A stretch of 64,000 nucleotides of DNA from Ischnura elegans (Eukaryota; Arthropoda; Insecta; Odonata; Coenagrionidae), in the NCBI RefSeq assembly GCF_921293095.1, contig NC_060259.1, positions 46,853,812 to 46,917,811 of the forward strand, in the 5' to 3' direction. Of this stretch, positions 36,764 to 47,779 are shown in pieces. Each line of letters opens with the position of its first letter. The first letter of the stretch is position 1. The notes below the pieces were generated by a model that saw only the letters and a list, made by a program, of their open reading frames with translations, made no database searches and was not told where the DNA came from. The position numbers were made by a program, and so were the translations under genes.

Positions 36764-37734
36764 TTAACCTAAAAAATGCCTACAATGTTCGAAGGTTTCA
36801 CTCGCTACACACCTAGCTGACTCCGTCGTGTAATGGAGTCCCGAACGATCCAGAGTGTTCGGACATGATCGGATTGCCGGCCTCAGATCAACAAAGGAGG
36901 CTTCCATATCCTTGCAGAACTGACGTAGCCTCTTATTTATGCCTTCCACTCAGTTCCAAATCAGGGGTCCATGATCGCTCCTCGGGACAAGACTACAAAT
37001 TGCCAGCGGCAAAATGACCCCAATGGTCCCAACCACCCGCTTCACTTCGGCATTCAGATTCAAAGGGAATCTACAATTTCCCCAGAGCCATGGAGGGTGG
37101 CATCATTGACGCCGATATGAGCCACAACTCGCAGTCTGGAGCTCTTCATGTCCACAACCGCCTTCGTCACCGGCGGAAGGCTGCCACCCGAAATGAACCA
37201 AGTCGACACGCGCTGGCTCACACCCTCGTCGCGTCCCCTTTCACGAAAAGGAGCCATCACACGGCGAATGTTGCTACCCCCTATCACTAAAATTCCCGTC
37301 CCTGCCCTCTGCAGTCTGTTCCTAGGTGCCGATCTCGGGGTAGGAGTAGGAACGTCAGATACCTCGGAGTAACCCTCCGACAGCTTCCCCCAAACGTCAT
37401 CTTTGTGTGACTCCACCACCGTCCCTCCGAACCCGACACGACCCTTCAAACTTCAGAATTATGGGGTGGCGCGACCCCTTTATCTAGAGATGGACCACGA
37501 GGAAGGCCCTCGATCTGCCATTATTTGCAATCGCGCGAACCCATACAGCCCCTGAGGCACGGAAAGCTTTCCAAAAACTACCTGAAGAACACTTCTTTTC
37601 AGGAGTATAAGCCACCCTTTCAAACTGGGCCCGAAGTTCTCTTACCATCCTCTCCAACGCGGCAATGCGGGCCCCGAGAGCCTCACACTTACCGGAATTT
37701 TGACTCCGGCAACAGGTGACCTAGTCGAAGACAT
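36764..37734 (-). pseudogene. LINE copy 2 ORF1: coiled coil plus SGNH esterase
   Basis: Starts at ATG 37,734 (MSSTRSPVAGVKIP). A frameshift just after gives the heptad-like stretch EALGARIAALERMVRELRA, a probable coiled coil for ORF1p multimerisation. The frame at 37,449-37,060 holds the esterase: block I GGSNIRRV (catalytic Ser), block III HIGVND. A further frame at 36,949-36,764 holds block V DRSGLH (catalytic Asp/His) and ends in FEHCRHFLG-stop. So Ser, Asp and His of the esterase are all still visible, but in at least three frames. Such ORF1 esterases are known in CR1/L2-type LINEs; their role in retrotransposition is not settled. Confidence 0.85.
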
Positions 37735-38048
37735 CCTATCGCTATCGCAACTAATGAATTCAAGAAGCCAACCTAAAGGCTTCGCTTTCGAGCTTCGTTT
37801 TACAGAGAGATGAATGGCCGTAAACAAAATCGAGAAACTACCTTTGCCACTTACCGAGCGTAAATAAGAACATATCAATAAGCTAAGAGATCGGCGAAGG
37901 TTATCAGCGTATATAAAACCAGATAACTAATAATTTCAAAGAAGACTAATTAACGAAATTGAGGTAGAACTAGACGCGGATCAATCCGAGTAATATAAAC
38001 GATAATAATCAACAAGAGAGCGAAGAACAGGTTTGAAACACTCTAGAC

Positions 38049-38378
38049 CAGCGTTTCCCAACCAGTGGGTCGCGGGCGGAATTTAAGTGGATCGCGGTGT
38101 GGCTCTTGAAAATGTACCAAATTTAACTGATTCGCCAGATACTTTTAATTTTATGTATGTGTCATTTTTATTATTTTTTAACATAAAAAATCTTGGTGCA
38201 ATGCTTGCCTATTACATTGAAACGAAAACAATAGCGTAAGAGTGCTTGTGCACGATCTGACAACGCATACATACGTATTTGTATGTGTGTGTGTAATCAT
38301 GGGTGGGGTAGGGGTGGGTCGCGAAAATGGAAAAAATTAAAAGGTGGGTCGCTAGACATAAAGGGTTGGGAACCACTG
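38049..38378. mobile_element. hAT MITE, 330 bp, nested in the LINE leader
   Basis: Left end CAGCGTTTCCCAACC; right end, inverted, CAGTGGTTCCCAACC (13 of 15 match). The flanking 8-mers ctctagac (38,041-38,048) and atcttgac (38,379-38,386) agree at 6 of 8. Both ends continue into GTGGGTCGC, the widespread hAT terminal pattern. There is a (GT)n run at about 38,284-38,296 and no transposase frame. It splits the 5' region of the - strand LINE, so it inserted after the LINE did. Confidence 0.88.
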
Positions 38379-38618
38379 ATCTTGACGATATAATCTAACA
38401 GCACACGCAAACTCTGCTGAAACACAAGAAAATACTAGTAACATATACAAGTGAACATTAAAAAGAAAACACTTATCCCAACACCAAGAAAAAGTCTATT
38501 GCACTAAGGTCTGACAAACAACAGCAAGTAGGTAGCCACACGCAGGTAGAAAAAGGTCCTGGGCGAGGGTCAAGCAGGTGCGCTCGGTCCGAGAGCAAGG
38601 AGAAGAATTATTATAGTA

Positions 38619-39231
38619 TGACTGCTTGGAAACCGGTTTCAACGTATTCACCTCATTGTGGAAAGTACTAATTGCCTTTTATTATTACTATGTATTACTT
38701 TTATTTCACCATCTATCAATATTATTAAAATGGGTGTAATTGGAAGCTATGCGGAGATACAGGTGTCGCAGATGGAGATATTTGAGTGTTCAGTAACAAT
38801 CGATTTCTAATGCATTTTCAATGCACTCCCAAAGATCTCCAGTACGACAAAGTTTCTGCTGACTACGCGGCATGGAAACATGTCAATCCGGCTCACGTTG
38901 CGGCCTTCATCCTCAAGGGAGCTAGATCGATTACTATAAATATCGCAAGCTCTCATATTGGTGTTGGCCGAACGGGGCTAGAAACGTCAAAGCTGGGAAG
39001 AAAACATCATCCAAGTCATGACTGAGGAAGAGGATATACAGAAAAGTTGTGGTATTAGACACAGAATAGCCGCATTCTTTCCTATATGATTAGTAACCCC
39101 CAGCTACAAGCTCATGCAACCAGCCGAAAAACTCGTTTCGGTCTAGTCAAGTATATATCATAGATGACCTAAAAGAAGACAATGGAATAGTTAAAATTGA
39201 ATCTTCTCCTTATTAAATATAACATTCCATG
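38619..39231. repeat. Composite repeat copy 2, motif P and block B
   Basis: Starts gactgcttgg-AAACCGGTTTC (38,619-38,640) and runs through block B to about 39,231. It aligns with 31,660-32,280 (shared GGCTCACGTTGCGGCC at 38,892, AGATCGAT(T/C)ACTA). This is the continuation of the block A unit interrupted at 34,097 by the LINE. It is cut again at 39,232 by another LINE. Confidence 0.82.
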
Positions 39232-41430
39232 ATGCGAATAGCTAGATGCGCAGCGAGTGGAACATTTGAGCACTGTAGGTCTCTTTTAGAGTATAGAGTC
39301 GGGCAGAGTGTAGGTAGTGGGTTGATAAATAAAGGGGTAAATTCAAAACTAAACACTGGCAAAAATTCTTCCAGAAATGAGAAAATAGTAGAAAGAAAAG
39401 TCAGCGTTTCAGAATAAGCATTACCAATTTACAATAATAATGTCGTGACTTTAAGAAAGGGAAACTTCAGTTTAATCATAATTTCAAAGGCAGTCAAGGC
39501 TCGAGTCCTTTAAATGGTGAGCCAAAAAATCTGCATTTCCATTAAGTAGAGATATAGAGACAAAAAATAGCTAAATCGATAAGATTTAATCAGAAACAGT
39601 CCCAATTTGCAATAACACTTGTTCCGAAGAAATAATCATGGCATTCGCAATATTACAATGAATGATTCGTGAGGCATTATTGCCTTAGTTTAAGGAATAA
39701 AATTCACTAATTCCACAATTTAATTCATCTTGCGAACGTTTTTATAGGAACAGAAAGTTGGCTAACAGATAATGATTCAGACGGTGAAATCTTCCCAAAA
39801 TCGTTCACCGTTTATAGGAAAGATGGGATTAATCGAGCAGGAGGCGTAGTATTTATAGCGGTAAAGAATTCAATCGTCAGCCAAGCGGATAGTGAAACTC
39901 AGACCAGCGCTAATCTGTGTGGTGTTCAATTAAATATCCGAAATCCAATACTTTATTAATATTCTCGTACTGCAGACCACCCAGCTCTGATATAACTTTA
40001 ATGTTGTATTTTGAAACCCAAATAAACAGCATATTATCCAAGTATATTTAGATAAACTTGAATGTAGGTGGGGATTTGAACGTATCTTCTATAGATTTGG
40101 AGACCAATAGATTCATTCTTGGTGGGAGAGATAAACTGACTTTTGAGGAGTTACTGCACGCTTTTTCATCCAACGTGTTGCTTCAAATACCCTCCGTACC
40201 CAACAGAGGAGAAAGTATTCTTCATTTATGAGCGACAAATAATCCTCATTAAGTAATAAACGTTTATCACTGTCGAAGGAGTAAGTGACTAGAGGAAAGT
40301 AACTGCAAAGTTTTCTTTAAATACTGCTAAAAAATTTTAAAAAATGGAAAATTTTTATTTTTTTTAAGGAGCTGAAATTGATGGGTTTAAGAGTCATTTG
40401 AAGAATGTTTTCCCCGCGTTACGACGCTGTAGTTTACAGGGAAATCCGTTCCATTAAAGATAGGAATAAACTAACGAACGACCTTGCTGCTATCCAAGCG
40501 TGGTGCGATGCATGGCACTTGGAATTAAACTTGAAAAAATGTGTAGTAATGAATTTCAGGTAAAAAATAACCCCCCACACCATAGCTGTATCATTCGGGG
40601 TACCCAATTAGAGACTGTTGGATCCGTCAAATATTTCCGTGAAAAATCCGCGATTTAGACTCAGTAATGACCTATCGTGGAATAAACATATTCGGGAAAT
40701 AACAGGTCAAACTAATCGTAATTTGGGTTTTGTTAAAAGAATATTAGGAAAGGGCGCCGACAAAAGGAGAGAAATTTGTTTCTTCTCCCTTGTTAGACCT
40801 CATGTATAATACGATGTTTGTGTTTGGAATCCTCATGAAATAGGCTTAAAAACAGAGTTAGAAGGCGTGAAAAGAAGAGCTGTAACTGTAGTATCGTAAT
40901 GTAACTGAGCTCTTAGATAAACTGGGATGGAAATCTCTGTCAGCCCGTAGATTGAAAAATAGACTAAACCTATTAGATAAAATCAAGAGCAGTGTATTTT
41001 CTGACGAAGTTAGCCATATCTTACGAACGCTAACATACTACAGTAGATCAAATCATATAAATAAAATAAGATAGATGGACTGTAGTACAAACAGATTCAG
41101 AATGTATTTTTTCCGCGATCAACAAGAGACCATAACGTTCGACCATACTTGTAGCGTAGCGTACTAACTTGTGTAAACCTTAATGCTTTTTTTAAATTTT
41201 TCTTATTATTTCTAGCACAATTTTTGTGTATTCTAGCTCTATTGACAGACAAAGTTAATGAGTAGTTCGCAAGTTTTACGTTTGCATGAATGTGGTCATA
41301 TAATATGTTAGCATGTGTGACGTTTTTGTACCATGTAGCGTGCATGCGGGAATCCTGTTTCATGCTGGTGATTTGATCACCCCTGCAAAACACCCTAGAT
41401 TTGGTTCGCTGGGTATTAAGTAGATTTAGA
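39232..41430 (+). mobile_element. CR1/L2-group LINE, copy 3 (fragmentary, dead)
   Basis: Opens with the end of ORF1 (ARCAASGTFEHCRSLLE, equivalent to ARCVASETFEHCRHFLG in copy 2), then endonuclease blocks GTESWLTDNDSDGEIF (39,749) and VGGDLNVSS (40,063). A deletion then joins to the RT just at the catalytic loop: YDAVVYREIRS (40,420), where the equivalent in copy 1 is FADEAVIYREI. Then comes the thumb (LELNLKKCVVMNF, NLGFVKRILGKG) and a 3' UTR ending at about 41,430 in CACCCTAGATTTGGTTCGCTGGGTATT and a tagatttagatgg tail. Multiple stops and frameshifts. Confidence 0.82.
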
Positions 41431-41434
41431 TGGT

Positions 41435-41716
41435 TAAATGACCCCATTAAACTCGATAGCACAACTGAGAGCAAAAGAACCTTGATAACACGACCCTCAG
41501 CAAAAAGAGCATCTCGGTAACAAGAATGTATCCCAGAATATCCCAAGAATGCATTCCATTGAGACAAATCTTATTCCGCTTCTACTGTACGGCTTTCATT
41601 TATCGTATTTGTCTTGGTCATCCAAACAACCTTGCCCCTCAGGACTTCCCCCTTCTAAGGCCAATAGTGCAGAACACGGTCGCACTTGCAGACGGGGTTA
41701 TTGGCTCCCCTAGGAA
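41435..41716. repeat. Composite repeat copy 2, end of block D
   Basis: Aligns with 32,975-33,240 (GATAGCACAACTGA, TAACACGACCCTCAG, GAACACGGTCGC). The part of C and D expected between 39,231 and 41,435 is absent, so the LINE insertion was accompanied or followed by a deletion of about 700 bp of the host repeat. Confidence 0.78.
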
Positions 41717-41892
41717 ATAACAGGTCAAACTAATCGTAATTTGGTTTTGTTAAAAGAATATTTGGAAAGGGCGCCGACAAAAGGAGAGAAATATGCTACT
41801 TCTCCCGTGTTAGACCTCATTTATAATACGATGTTTGTGTTTGGAGTTCTCCTGAAATAGGCTTAAAACCAGAATTAGAACGCGTGCAAGGC
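41702..41892 (+). repeat. Duplicated LINE thumb fragment
   Basis: A second copy of 40,696-40,880: both contain ATAACAGGTCAAACTAATCG, then AAGGGCGCCGACAAAAGGAG and TAATACGATGTTTGTGTTTG, at about 90% identity by eye. It sits between blocks D and E of the composite repeat, where no LINE sequence belongs, so it arose by local duplication or conversion rather than by a normal 3'-anchored insertion. Confidence 0.88.
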
Positions 41893-42620
41893 ACAGGTCA
41901 ATGAATTCGGATGAGCATTTATGATTGAATTTCGATGGTTTTTGTGGACAACGTTAACTGGGTTTCTTTATTTAAAACTGTACCATTAGAGGTAATCGAA
42001 AAAGAAAGATTTTTAATTAGCGTGTCAGTATTTCTTCCCTGAATCACTATTTTTTAGAAACCAAAATGGAATATTCGCGTTGGCTATATTCCTTCCTGAC
42101 TGAGTAGCGCATTTACTTCAACCCCATTTAAAAGACGTTTGCCTGTAACAGCGCCGGTATGAATGGAAAAACAACGAACCTAGTTCTGAGTCATGTTGAA
42201 CCCCTCGGTAACGTCGAGAAACTGTCGGCAGTATTCTGCCTATGGGTCAACAAGATCGTATTAAAGGATATAACATTAATGATAAAGAGAAATTATATTT
42301 TAAAAAGTGAAGTAAATTCACCATTTTAATTATAAGTGATTTCAATTTTCAATCATACTAGGATCTGATTTCAATACCTATCAACCATTTGAATTTCTTG
42401 AATCGCATATCTTTGCGCGAATAGTATCGATCGAGTGACTGTTTCCTCAAGTTGTAGAAGGCTTCCCAAGGCTATGGAATCGCAAGTAATTCCTTTGCAT
42501 TATAATATCGCTATAAAACATCGGAACCGTAATAACATCGGATGGTTAAAGAATAAAATTACCGTTTATTTTCTTTTACATGGCCATGTTTATTATGTTT
42601 TTATGCTACCGGCGGTCCGC
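41893..42620. repeat. Composite repeat copy 2, block E
   Basis: Aligns along its length with 49,680-50,375: shared words include GTAATCGA, GACTGAGTAGCGC/GACTGCGTAGCTT, CGTCGAGAAACTG/TGTCGAGAAATTG, CAACAAGATCGTAT and AACATCGGATGG. It is non-coding. It is followed at about 42,860 by the 3' end of the R2-like element. Confidence 0.8.
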
Positions 42621-42866
42621 ATGCGGTGCATTCGCTTCAATTTTTATTTATTTATTTCTTTTCTTTTATGACTGTATCCATTCTGAAAAATTGATTAGTT
42701 TTGCATTTATATCCTCATGGGTCTGGTTTTCACGAGAAAAATGAAATTATAAAAATTATTATTATCTTTATTATTATTATAATTGTCGTCTTTTTCCTTA
42801 AATTTTCTTCAGTTTTTACTGAATTGTTTTAGTGTAAAGAGCGCCGATTCTCACCAAGGTAACTCT

Positions 42867-43535
42867 TTACTGTTCTATTGCGATAAGAAGTTTTTTCGTG
42901 ACATGGCAGGTTGAAATTATCACAGCCTTTTGCAATTTGATGAATTTATTTGGATGGAGTGTGTGTATTTTGAAACTACTTTGTATATGTTTTGGGATGA
43001 TACCGGTAGCAGAGATGACAATTGGAGCTATAAAAACCGGTTCCATATTCCATATTCCTATAATTTCCATTGGTGATTCGTGGTACTTATTTATTTTTCC
43101 GTTTATTGTCTTTTCGATGTTATGCAACAGTGGTACAGCTATATCAGCTTTGTAACAATTTCTATACTTCTTGTCAATCGACATTATATCTGGTCTATTA
43201 ATGACTATATTTTTATGTTTGGATCGGCAAATCGTAGTAAAGGTTAAATGAACTTTTTTAAACACTGTTTCCGGGTGGTATGTATTCATATCATGAGGTC
43301 TTGGTATCTATTAACTTGTGTTGGTAGGCCAGTTTTTGGTGGATAATTTTTGCAACTTGATTATTTCTATTAAAAATTCTCTGTTGGCTAACAGCTTACA
43401 ACCAAATATGATGCGTTGGACTGTTTCTGGCACTTGAAAACATCTTTGACATTTGTCATCTGTAATGCTTTTATCACCCAGGATGTACTTCTCATAATTT
43501 TTAGTGCGGACAACCTGGTCTTGTATTGCAATCAT
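42867..43535 (-). pseudogene. R2-like LINE: C-terminal Cys motif and endonuclease
   Basis: First frame (43,535-43,311): AIQDQVVRTKNYEKYI, then CQRCFQVPETVQRIIFGC, a CX2C-X8-H-X4-C motif in which the expected His is Arg. Second frame (43,289-42,867): INRPDIMSIDKKYRNCYKAD then IAVPLLHNIEK, the RPD...D-I-A-x-P signature of the restriction-like endonuclease, ending ISATGIIPK and an AVIISTCHVTKKLL tail. These domains cut the target for target-primed reverse transcription in intact elements. Confidence 0.85.
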
Positions 43536-44181
43536 GAACCCTTCGGTTTATCCATAAAGTTCACCCAATGACAACCATTTTTTCTGACATTTTATCAACA
43601 TATGGTTGATTGAGGTCAGTGATATGTCGTCCATGTAATTCCTTCTTGGCCTTTATTTCTACCTCTCTATTTAAAAGAACGGTTCTTGTGTAGGTTTTTC
43701 CATAGACCGTGCCATTATTTAAATTTAATGGTTTTAAGTTATTGTCGGCATACATTATTGTTTTATGCATTATCGAAATGTTTGATTTATTGAAAAGAAA
43801 CCTTTTAGTCAATGAATTTCATTTTTGAGGAGCTACAATATATCAATTAGCCCCCTACCTCCCGTATATCGGTGTAGTGTTAGTCTCTCTACTGCTGCCC
43901 TTGGGTGATGTAAATTAAATTTTGTGAATGATGTACGCATTGATCTTTCTATTCCCGCTCTTTCGGTATTGGTCCAGTTAATAACTCCAAATGTATATGA
44001 CAACACACGTACCGTAAAAGTGTTGATGGCTTTGATTGTATTTCGTCATTTAATTATGTTCTAAGGATGAATCTTAGTCTTTTATTGAATTCAGTCATTA
44101 ATTCCTTCTTGATCTGTTTATGCTGTATTGATTTTGCATCGTCCGTAATTTTGAAATTTCCATGCTTGATTTTTCCTTTTT

Positions 44182-44470
44182 CTATATGAAGCAATCTGCA
44201 ATTATCCATTCCGAATCACATGTTTCTACCAGTGGAGAACCTACTTGTGACAGCCGGAAGGTACTTGAGCTGTTTTTCATTTGAGGCCTGGATTTTAATA
44301 TCGTCCATGTATAAAAAAAGAGACAAAGTAAAAGTGTTATGTGATCTATTTTTATTTTGTATCTATATTTAGTGCTATTGAAGGCATTTGATAATGGGTT
44401 TAATGCTAGGAAAAACCAGAGCGGACTCAATGAGTCTCCTTGGAATAGACCCCATTTTATGTCAACGGTT
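44182..44470 (-). pseudogene. R2-like LINE: RT palm with out-of-frame YMDD
   Basis: GLFQGDSLSPLWFFLALNPL reads in one frame; after HITLLLCLFFY the frame slips in a run of seven T, and the catalytic YMDDIKIQASNE is found one frame over at 44,311-44,275. So the catalytic residues survive but cannot be translated with the upstream half. Confidence 0.82.
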
Positions 44471-44675
44471 GGTATTGCAAAGTCTTTACCCTATATATTG
44501 GCCATTAGTACTGTTTTTCACTTTGCCATTGTTGCTTCTAAAAATTTAATAATAGTGCCATGGATTTTGCAAGAAGTCAGAACCTTTAACAACCAATTAG
44601 GTGTGACACTGCCAAACGCCTTACGGTAGACTATGTAAGCAACATTAAGGTATCTGTTATTTTATTACGTCATTG

Positions 44676-45209
44676 TTATAGTATTACAGAATCGATTGTC
44701 AATTGCTTGTTGCATCCCATATGAAACTTCCGGCATCCTTTTTGCTCTTCTGCAAGTATATTATGCCGGTCAATATGGTTATATATTTCATTTGTGGTAC
44801 AAGACGTAAGTATTTTATATATAGCAGGTAGACATGATATTGGTCGATATTGTGTAGGATCTTCAATATCCATTGTTTTAGGTTTTATGTACGTCATCCC
44901 AGTGGTGAAAAATCCCGGGAGGTTTGTTGAATTATTAATAATATCAGTGAAACATTTGGCCATGGATCCATGTAGAGATGGAAACTGTTTATACAAGAAG
45001 TTTTGAATTCCGTCAGGTTCTGGTGATTTCCAATTATGTGCATTTCTTGTAACTACTTTAAGGTCTTCGGTTGAGATTTTAGTTAACTGCATTTCAAATA
45101 AATTGAAGTGTATGTTTTCTTCGTTTCCAATCCAACTGGCACACGAATTGCTTTCTGTTGGGTTCGACCATATTGAGGACCAGAAGTTGTGTTTATCCTG
45201 AACTGACAA
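44676..45209 (-). pseudogene. R2-like LINE: N-terminal half of RT
   Basis: 177-codon frame. RT fingers and palm entry: WKSPEPDGIQNF (usual PGPDGI reads PEPDGI), TTGMTYIKPK, QYRPISCLPAIYKILTSC, ILAEEQKGCRK and QLTIDSVIL. The wording of these blocks is that of the R2-like elements widespread in insects. Confidence 0.85.
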
Positions 45210-46109
45210 TTTACCTTAGATGACAGTGGTTGCAGATGATCTTAGATTCTTGTAAATTGATTTTTCACTAGTTTTAAATTCCCGGTTTTGCTCCTTTCTA
45301 CAAAAAGGCTCATTGTTTCTTTTAAGGCGCCAAACTTTAACTACTAATTTTTGTTTATTAAGTTCAAGTAACTCTTTTACATGCCTGCTGTGGTTTTTAT
45401 CGGCTATATCGGTGTTAATGTAAAAAAAACGACCTTAAGTGATGGTACCAACTTTCTTGATCTATTTTCATTTTGATATTGCGTCAATTTACCTATTTGC
45501 TGTCTTAGATGTACTAAATCGCTTTCTAAACGTTTTTTCCTTAGTGGAATGGTTTGTTTTCTTATTGGCATTGTATCAGATCGAATTTTCAGGTTGATTT
45601 TGAAGCCTAAGTGTTTACTGATGATAATGGAAGCAGCATAAATCTACATATGAATGTCGGAAATATTGCTTAAATACTGAGTTGGCTGAGGTAGAATATT
45701 GTTGACAATAGCGACGGCTTGCATAAACTTCGTCGACGTATTTATTTTTGTTTTTAGGTCACTTATTAGGATCAGAACCGTAATATTCTATTACCGTTTT
45801 GGTTCACAGATCTGATAATTCTGTCTCATCAAGATTTATCGTTTGGGACTGATTGGTGCCAACCTGTTCTACATTTAATTGACTATCGACAATTCCTGGG
45901 TTTCCTATTTGTAAAATTTGGTTCTCCGGTTGCACTGCGGGGCAAGGGATTGTTCGTGGTTCACCTTCGTTATACGTAGGTGCAACATTTAAAATTATTA
46001 ATCCTGACTTGGTGGCGGGTATATTGGCACTTATGGGCACTTCTCTGCTCACTTGATGTTTGATTTCTTTTAGAATAGGAACTGGTTAGAGGTTTTTCAA
46101 TACAATTGC

Positions 46110-46960
46110 ACCTGTAAGCTAACTTAAATGTGCGGTAAGTGACAACACATTTAGAGGCCAACTTGAGGATCTCTTTATGCAATTTCGTGCTCCCGGGACT
46201 CCATTACGTACATTTGCATTATCTTGCAACCTGGCCTTTACTTTCATTAGATAATAGAGTAGAACTTCGCTTATGGATTATGGATTTTAAAGATCACATC
46301 ATTATTTTCATAAATTTTGGTTTACTCCCCTAATGTTACCTTTTTTATTGTGAAACTCGGATCACACTGTCCGTCTTAAATGTGAGTAGCCACTTTTGTA
46401 AACTCATTTTTATGTGCTGTTTGTGACAACACATTAACAGGCAGATTTGAGGGCCCTCTTTACGCACTTTTGGGACTAAATTCAGTACGTTTTCACTTGC
46501 TGCTAATACCCCGGCCTTGGCTTTCATAAGATCGCTCAATAGAACCTCACTTATGCGGCCGTCTATAACACGATAATGTCAATTACAAGGGCAAATTTTA
46601 AACCCCCTTGAGATTGCCATACCACATAATGTTATACTACCCTCTATAATGCGTCTATTTTTATTTAAATTACATCAATAACACTGATTTTTTCCAATTC
46701 ATAACGTAAATCAGAACCTGTAAAACAAGTATTTTTGAGAAGTCAACCTCGATGACGCGTCTCTTTACAATATAATACGTTATAAAGGTATTTAGTGATG
46801 TCATCAACCTCGCTAACACAAATGATTACAAAAGTGCCCTTGATAACAAGACCCTCAACAAAACGAGCATCTCGGTAAATAGACTGTTTTCCTAAGTCAT
46901 TTGAGATACTTCTTAGAGGTTCTATGGTATACAGCTTCAATTAACCTTTTCGCATTTTTT
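46110..46960. repeat. Composite repeat copy 3, blocks C(partial)-C-D
   Basis: 46,110-46,265 matches the second half of block C (ACAACACATTTAGAGGCCAACTTG), then the block restarts (46,280-46,540, GATCACATCAT(T)ATTTTCATAAATTT, ACAACACATTAACAGG) and continues into D (46,536 CAATAGAACCTCACTTATG to 46,960). Block C is therefore tandemly duplicated here. The adjoining R2-like element lies on its left. Confidence 0.75.
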
Positions 46961-47418
46961 TCAGTTGTAGTATATTACGTTGTTAGAATGTAATCCTCGG
47001 GAAACTATTATTGGTCATAGAATATTGAGCAAAGCATTGCAAAACTGAATTGAAAACAGATCACCGATTCCTCGGAGGTTTCAAGGTGGCTCAAAAATAT
47101 ACTTTCATTCTGTTTTGAGGAGCTGTAGGAGTTTTGTCGCAAACGGGGGGGAAGAAGAGGAGGCTGTGACTTATCGCACATGCAGCTAACGTTGGGGGCA
47201 TTGAAGCGGGGCTACGCGACGAGGAAAAAGTAGTCAAAACACACTCCACTGTCAACTGCCCAAATGGTTATGCAATATAGGAGTTTAACCCCGACAAATA
47301 AAAAGCGCAGAAGAATTCAATAGTCATGCAACATCCTCTGGACCTTGCGATAGGTTTGGCGAAGTTTTAAGATCAGAAAAATACCAACAGTGTGTGTGCA
47401 GTATCAAATTATCCCCCA
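46961..47418. other. Short unique stretch, no feature
   Basis: Between composite repeat copies 3 and 4. A G-rich patch (47,140-47,170) is the only compositional feature. Confidence 0.5.
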
Positions 47419-47494
47419 CTGAGACTTAATCCGTGGAAACTAAGATTCACTGCATGATATTTACCCACTACACCACCGGAACGATGGCCATCTG
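47419..47494 (-). mobile_element. tRNA-like SINE head (second family), antisense
   Basis: On the - strand: an A-box-like GGTGTAGTGGGTAAA followed about 30 bases later by a B-box-like GGATTAAGTCT (8 of 11 consensus positions), in the arrangement of a tRNA gene. No intact acceptor stem, so a SINE head or tRNA relic rather than a working tRNA. Confidence 0.45.
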
Positions 47495-47779
47495 AGGCAG
47501 TCTCAATGCCCACTGCGTCGGCAGTGTCTACAGATGCCCTGACGGAAGTAAACTCCATTCTAGGGGGCGAAGCAGAATTCGGAGAATATGGGGAAGAATT
47601 CGTAGCTGGATCTTTTTCACGTTGTCATAATGCGACCGATATGATTATTTCCCAGGTAGAAGGTGCATATAGCTTTAAAAATTTCCAAGAGTATGAGAGT
47701 ATTACGAGGGCAAAATTTTGGAAGACAAGTAGTTCTTGAACAGGCCGCTTTCAGACGCCAATGAGCTTTGCGTTAATTT

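Larger units (their letters stand above)
34098..38600 (-). mobile_element. CR1/L2-group LINE, copy 2 (near full length, dead)
   Basis: Read on the - strand from about 38,600: a 5' leader (split by a hAT MITE), ORF1 from an ATG at 37,734 with a coiled-coil start and an SGNH-esterase domain, ORF2 with an APE endonuclease (36,490-35,760), then RT blocks (WKRNVTPI-like, NYRPISLTSISCKILEHV at about 35,040, GVPQGSVIGPILN near 34,655) and a 3' tail of tagatatagatgtaga ending at 34,098. The palm from YADD through the thumb is deleted near 34,600, and there are several frameshifts and stops. ORF1 with an esterase plus an APE endonuclease is the layout of the CR1/L2 group. Its 3' UTR (CCCCTGCCAAACACCCTAGA) differs from copy 1, so at least two subfamilies are present. 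Confidence 0.9.
42850..46060 (-). mobile_element. R2-like LINE with restriction-like endonuclease (dead)
   Basis: A single-ORF non-LTR retrotransposon read on the - strand from about 46,060. In order: an N-terminal segment without a visible zinc finger (46,052-45,804), RT entry WKSPEPDGIQNFLYKQFPSL, YRPISCLPAIYKILTSC, EEQKGC (45,200-44,700), GLFQGDSLSPLWF (about 44,440), a YMDD catalytic loop (44,311-44,300), a C-terminal Cys motif at 43,460-43,400 and the endonuclease (43,240-43,060). An APE domain is absent and a restriction-like endonuclease lies downstream of the RT, which is the R2/NeSL/R4-type layout. Frameshifts and stops occur throughout. The N-terminus seems truncated by the adjoining block C repeat. 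Confidence 0.85.
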
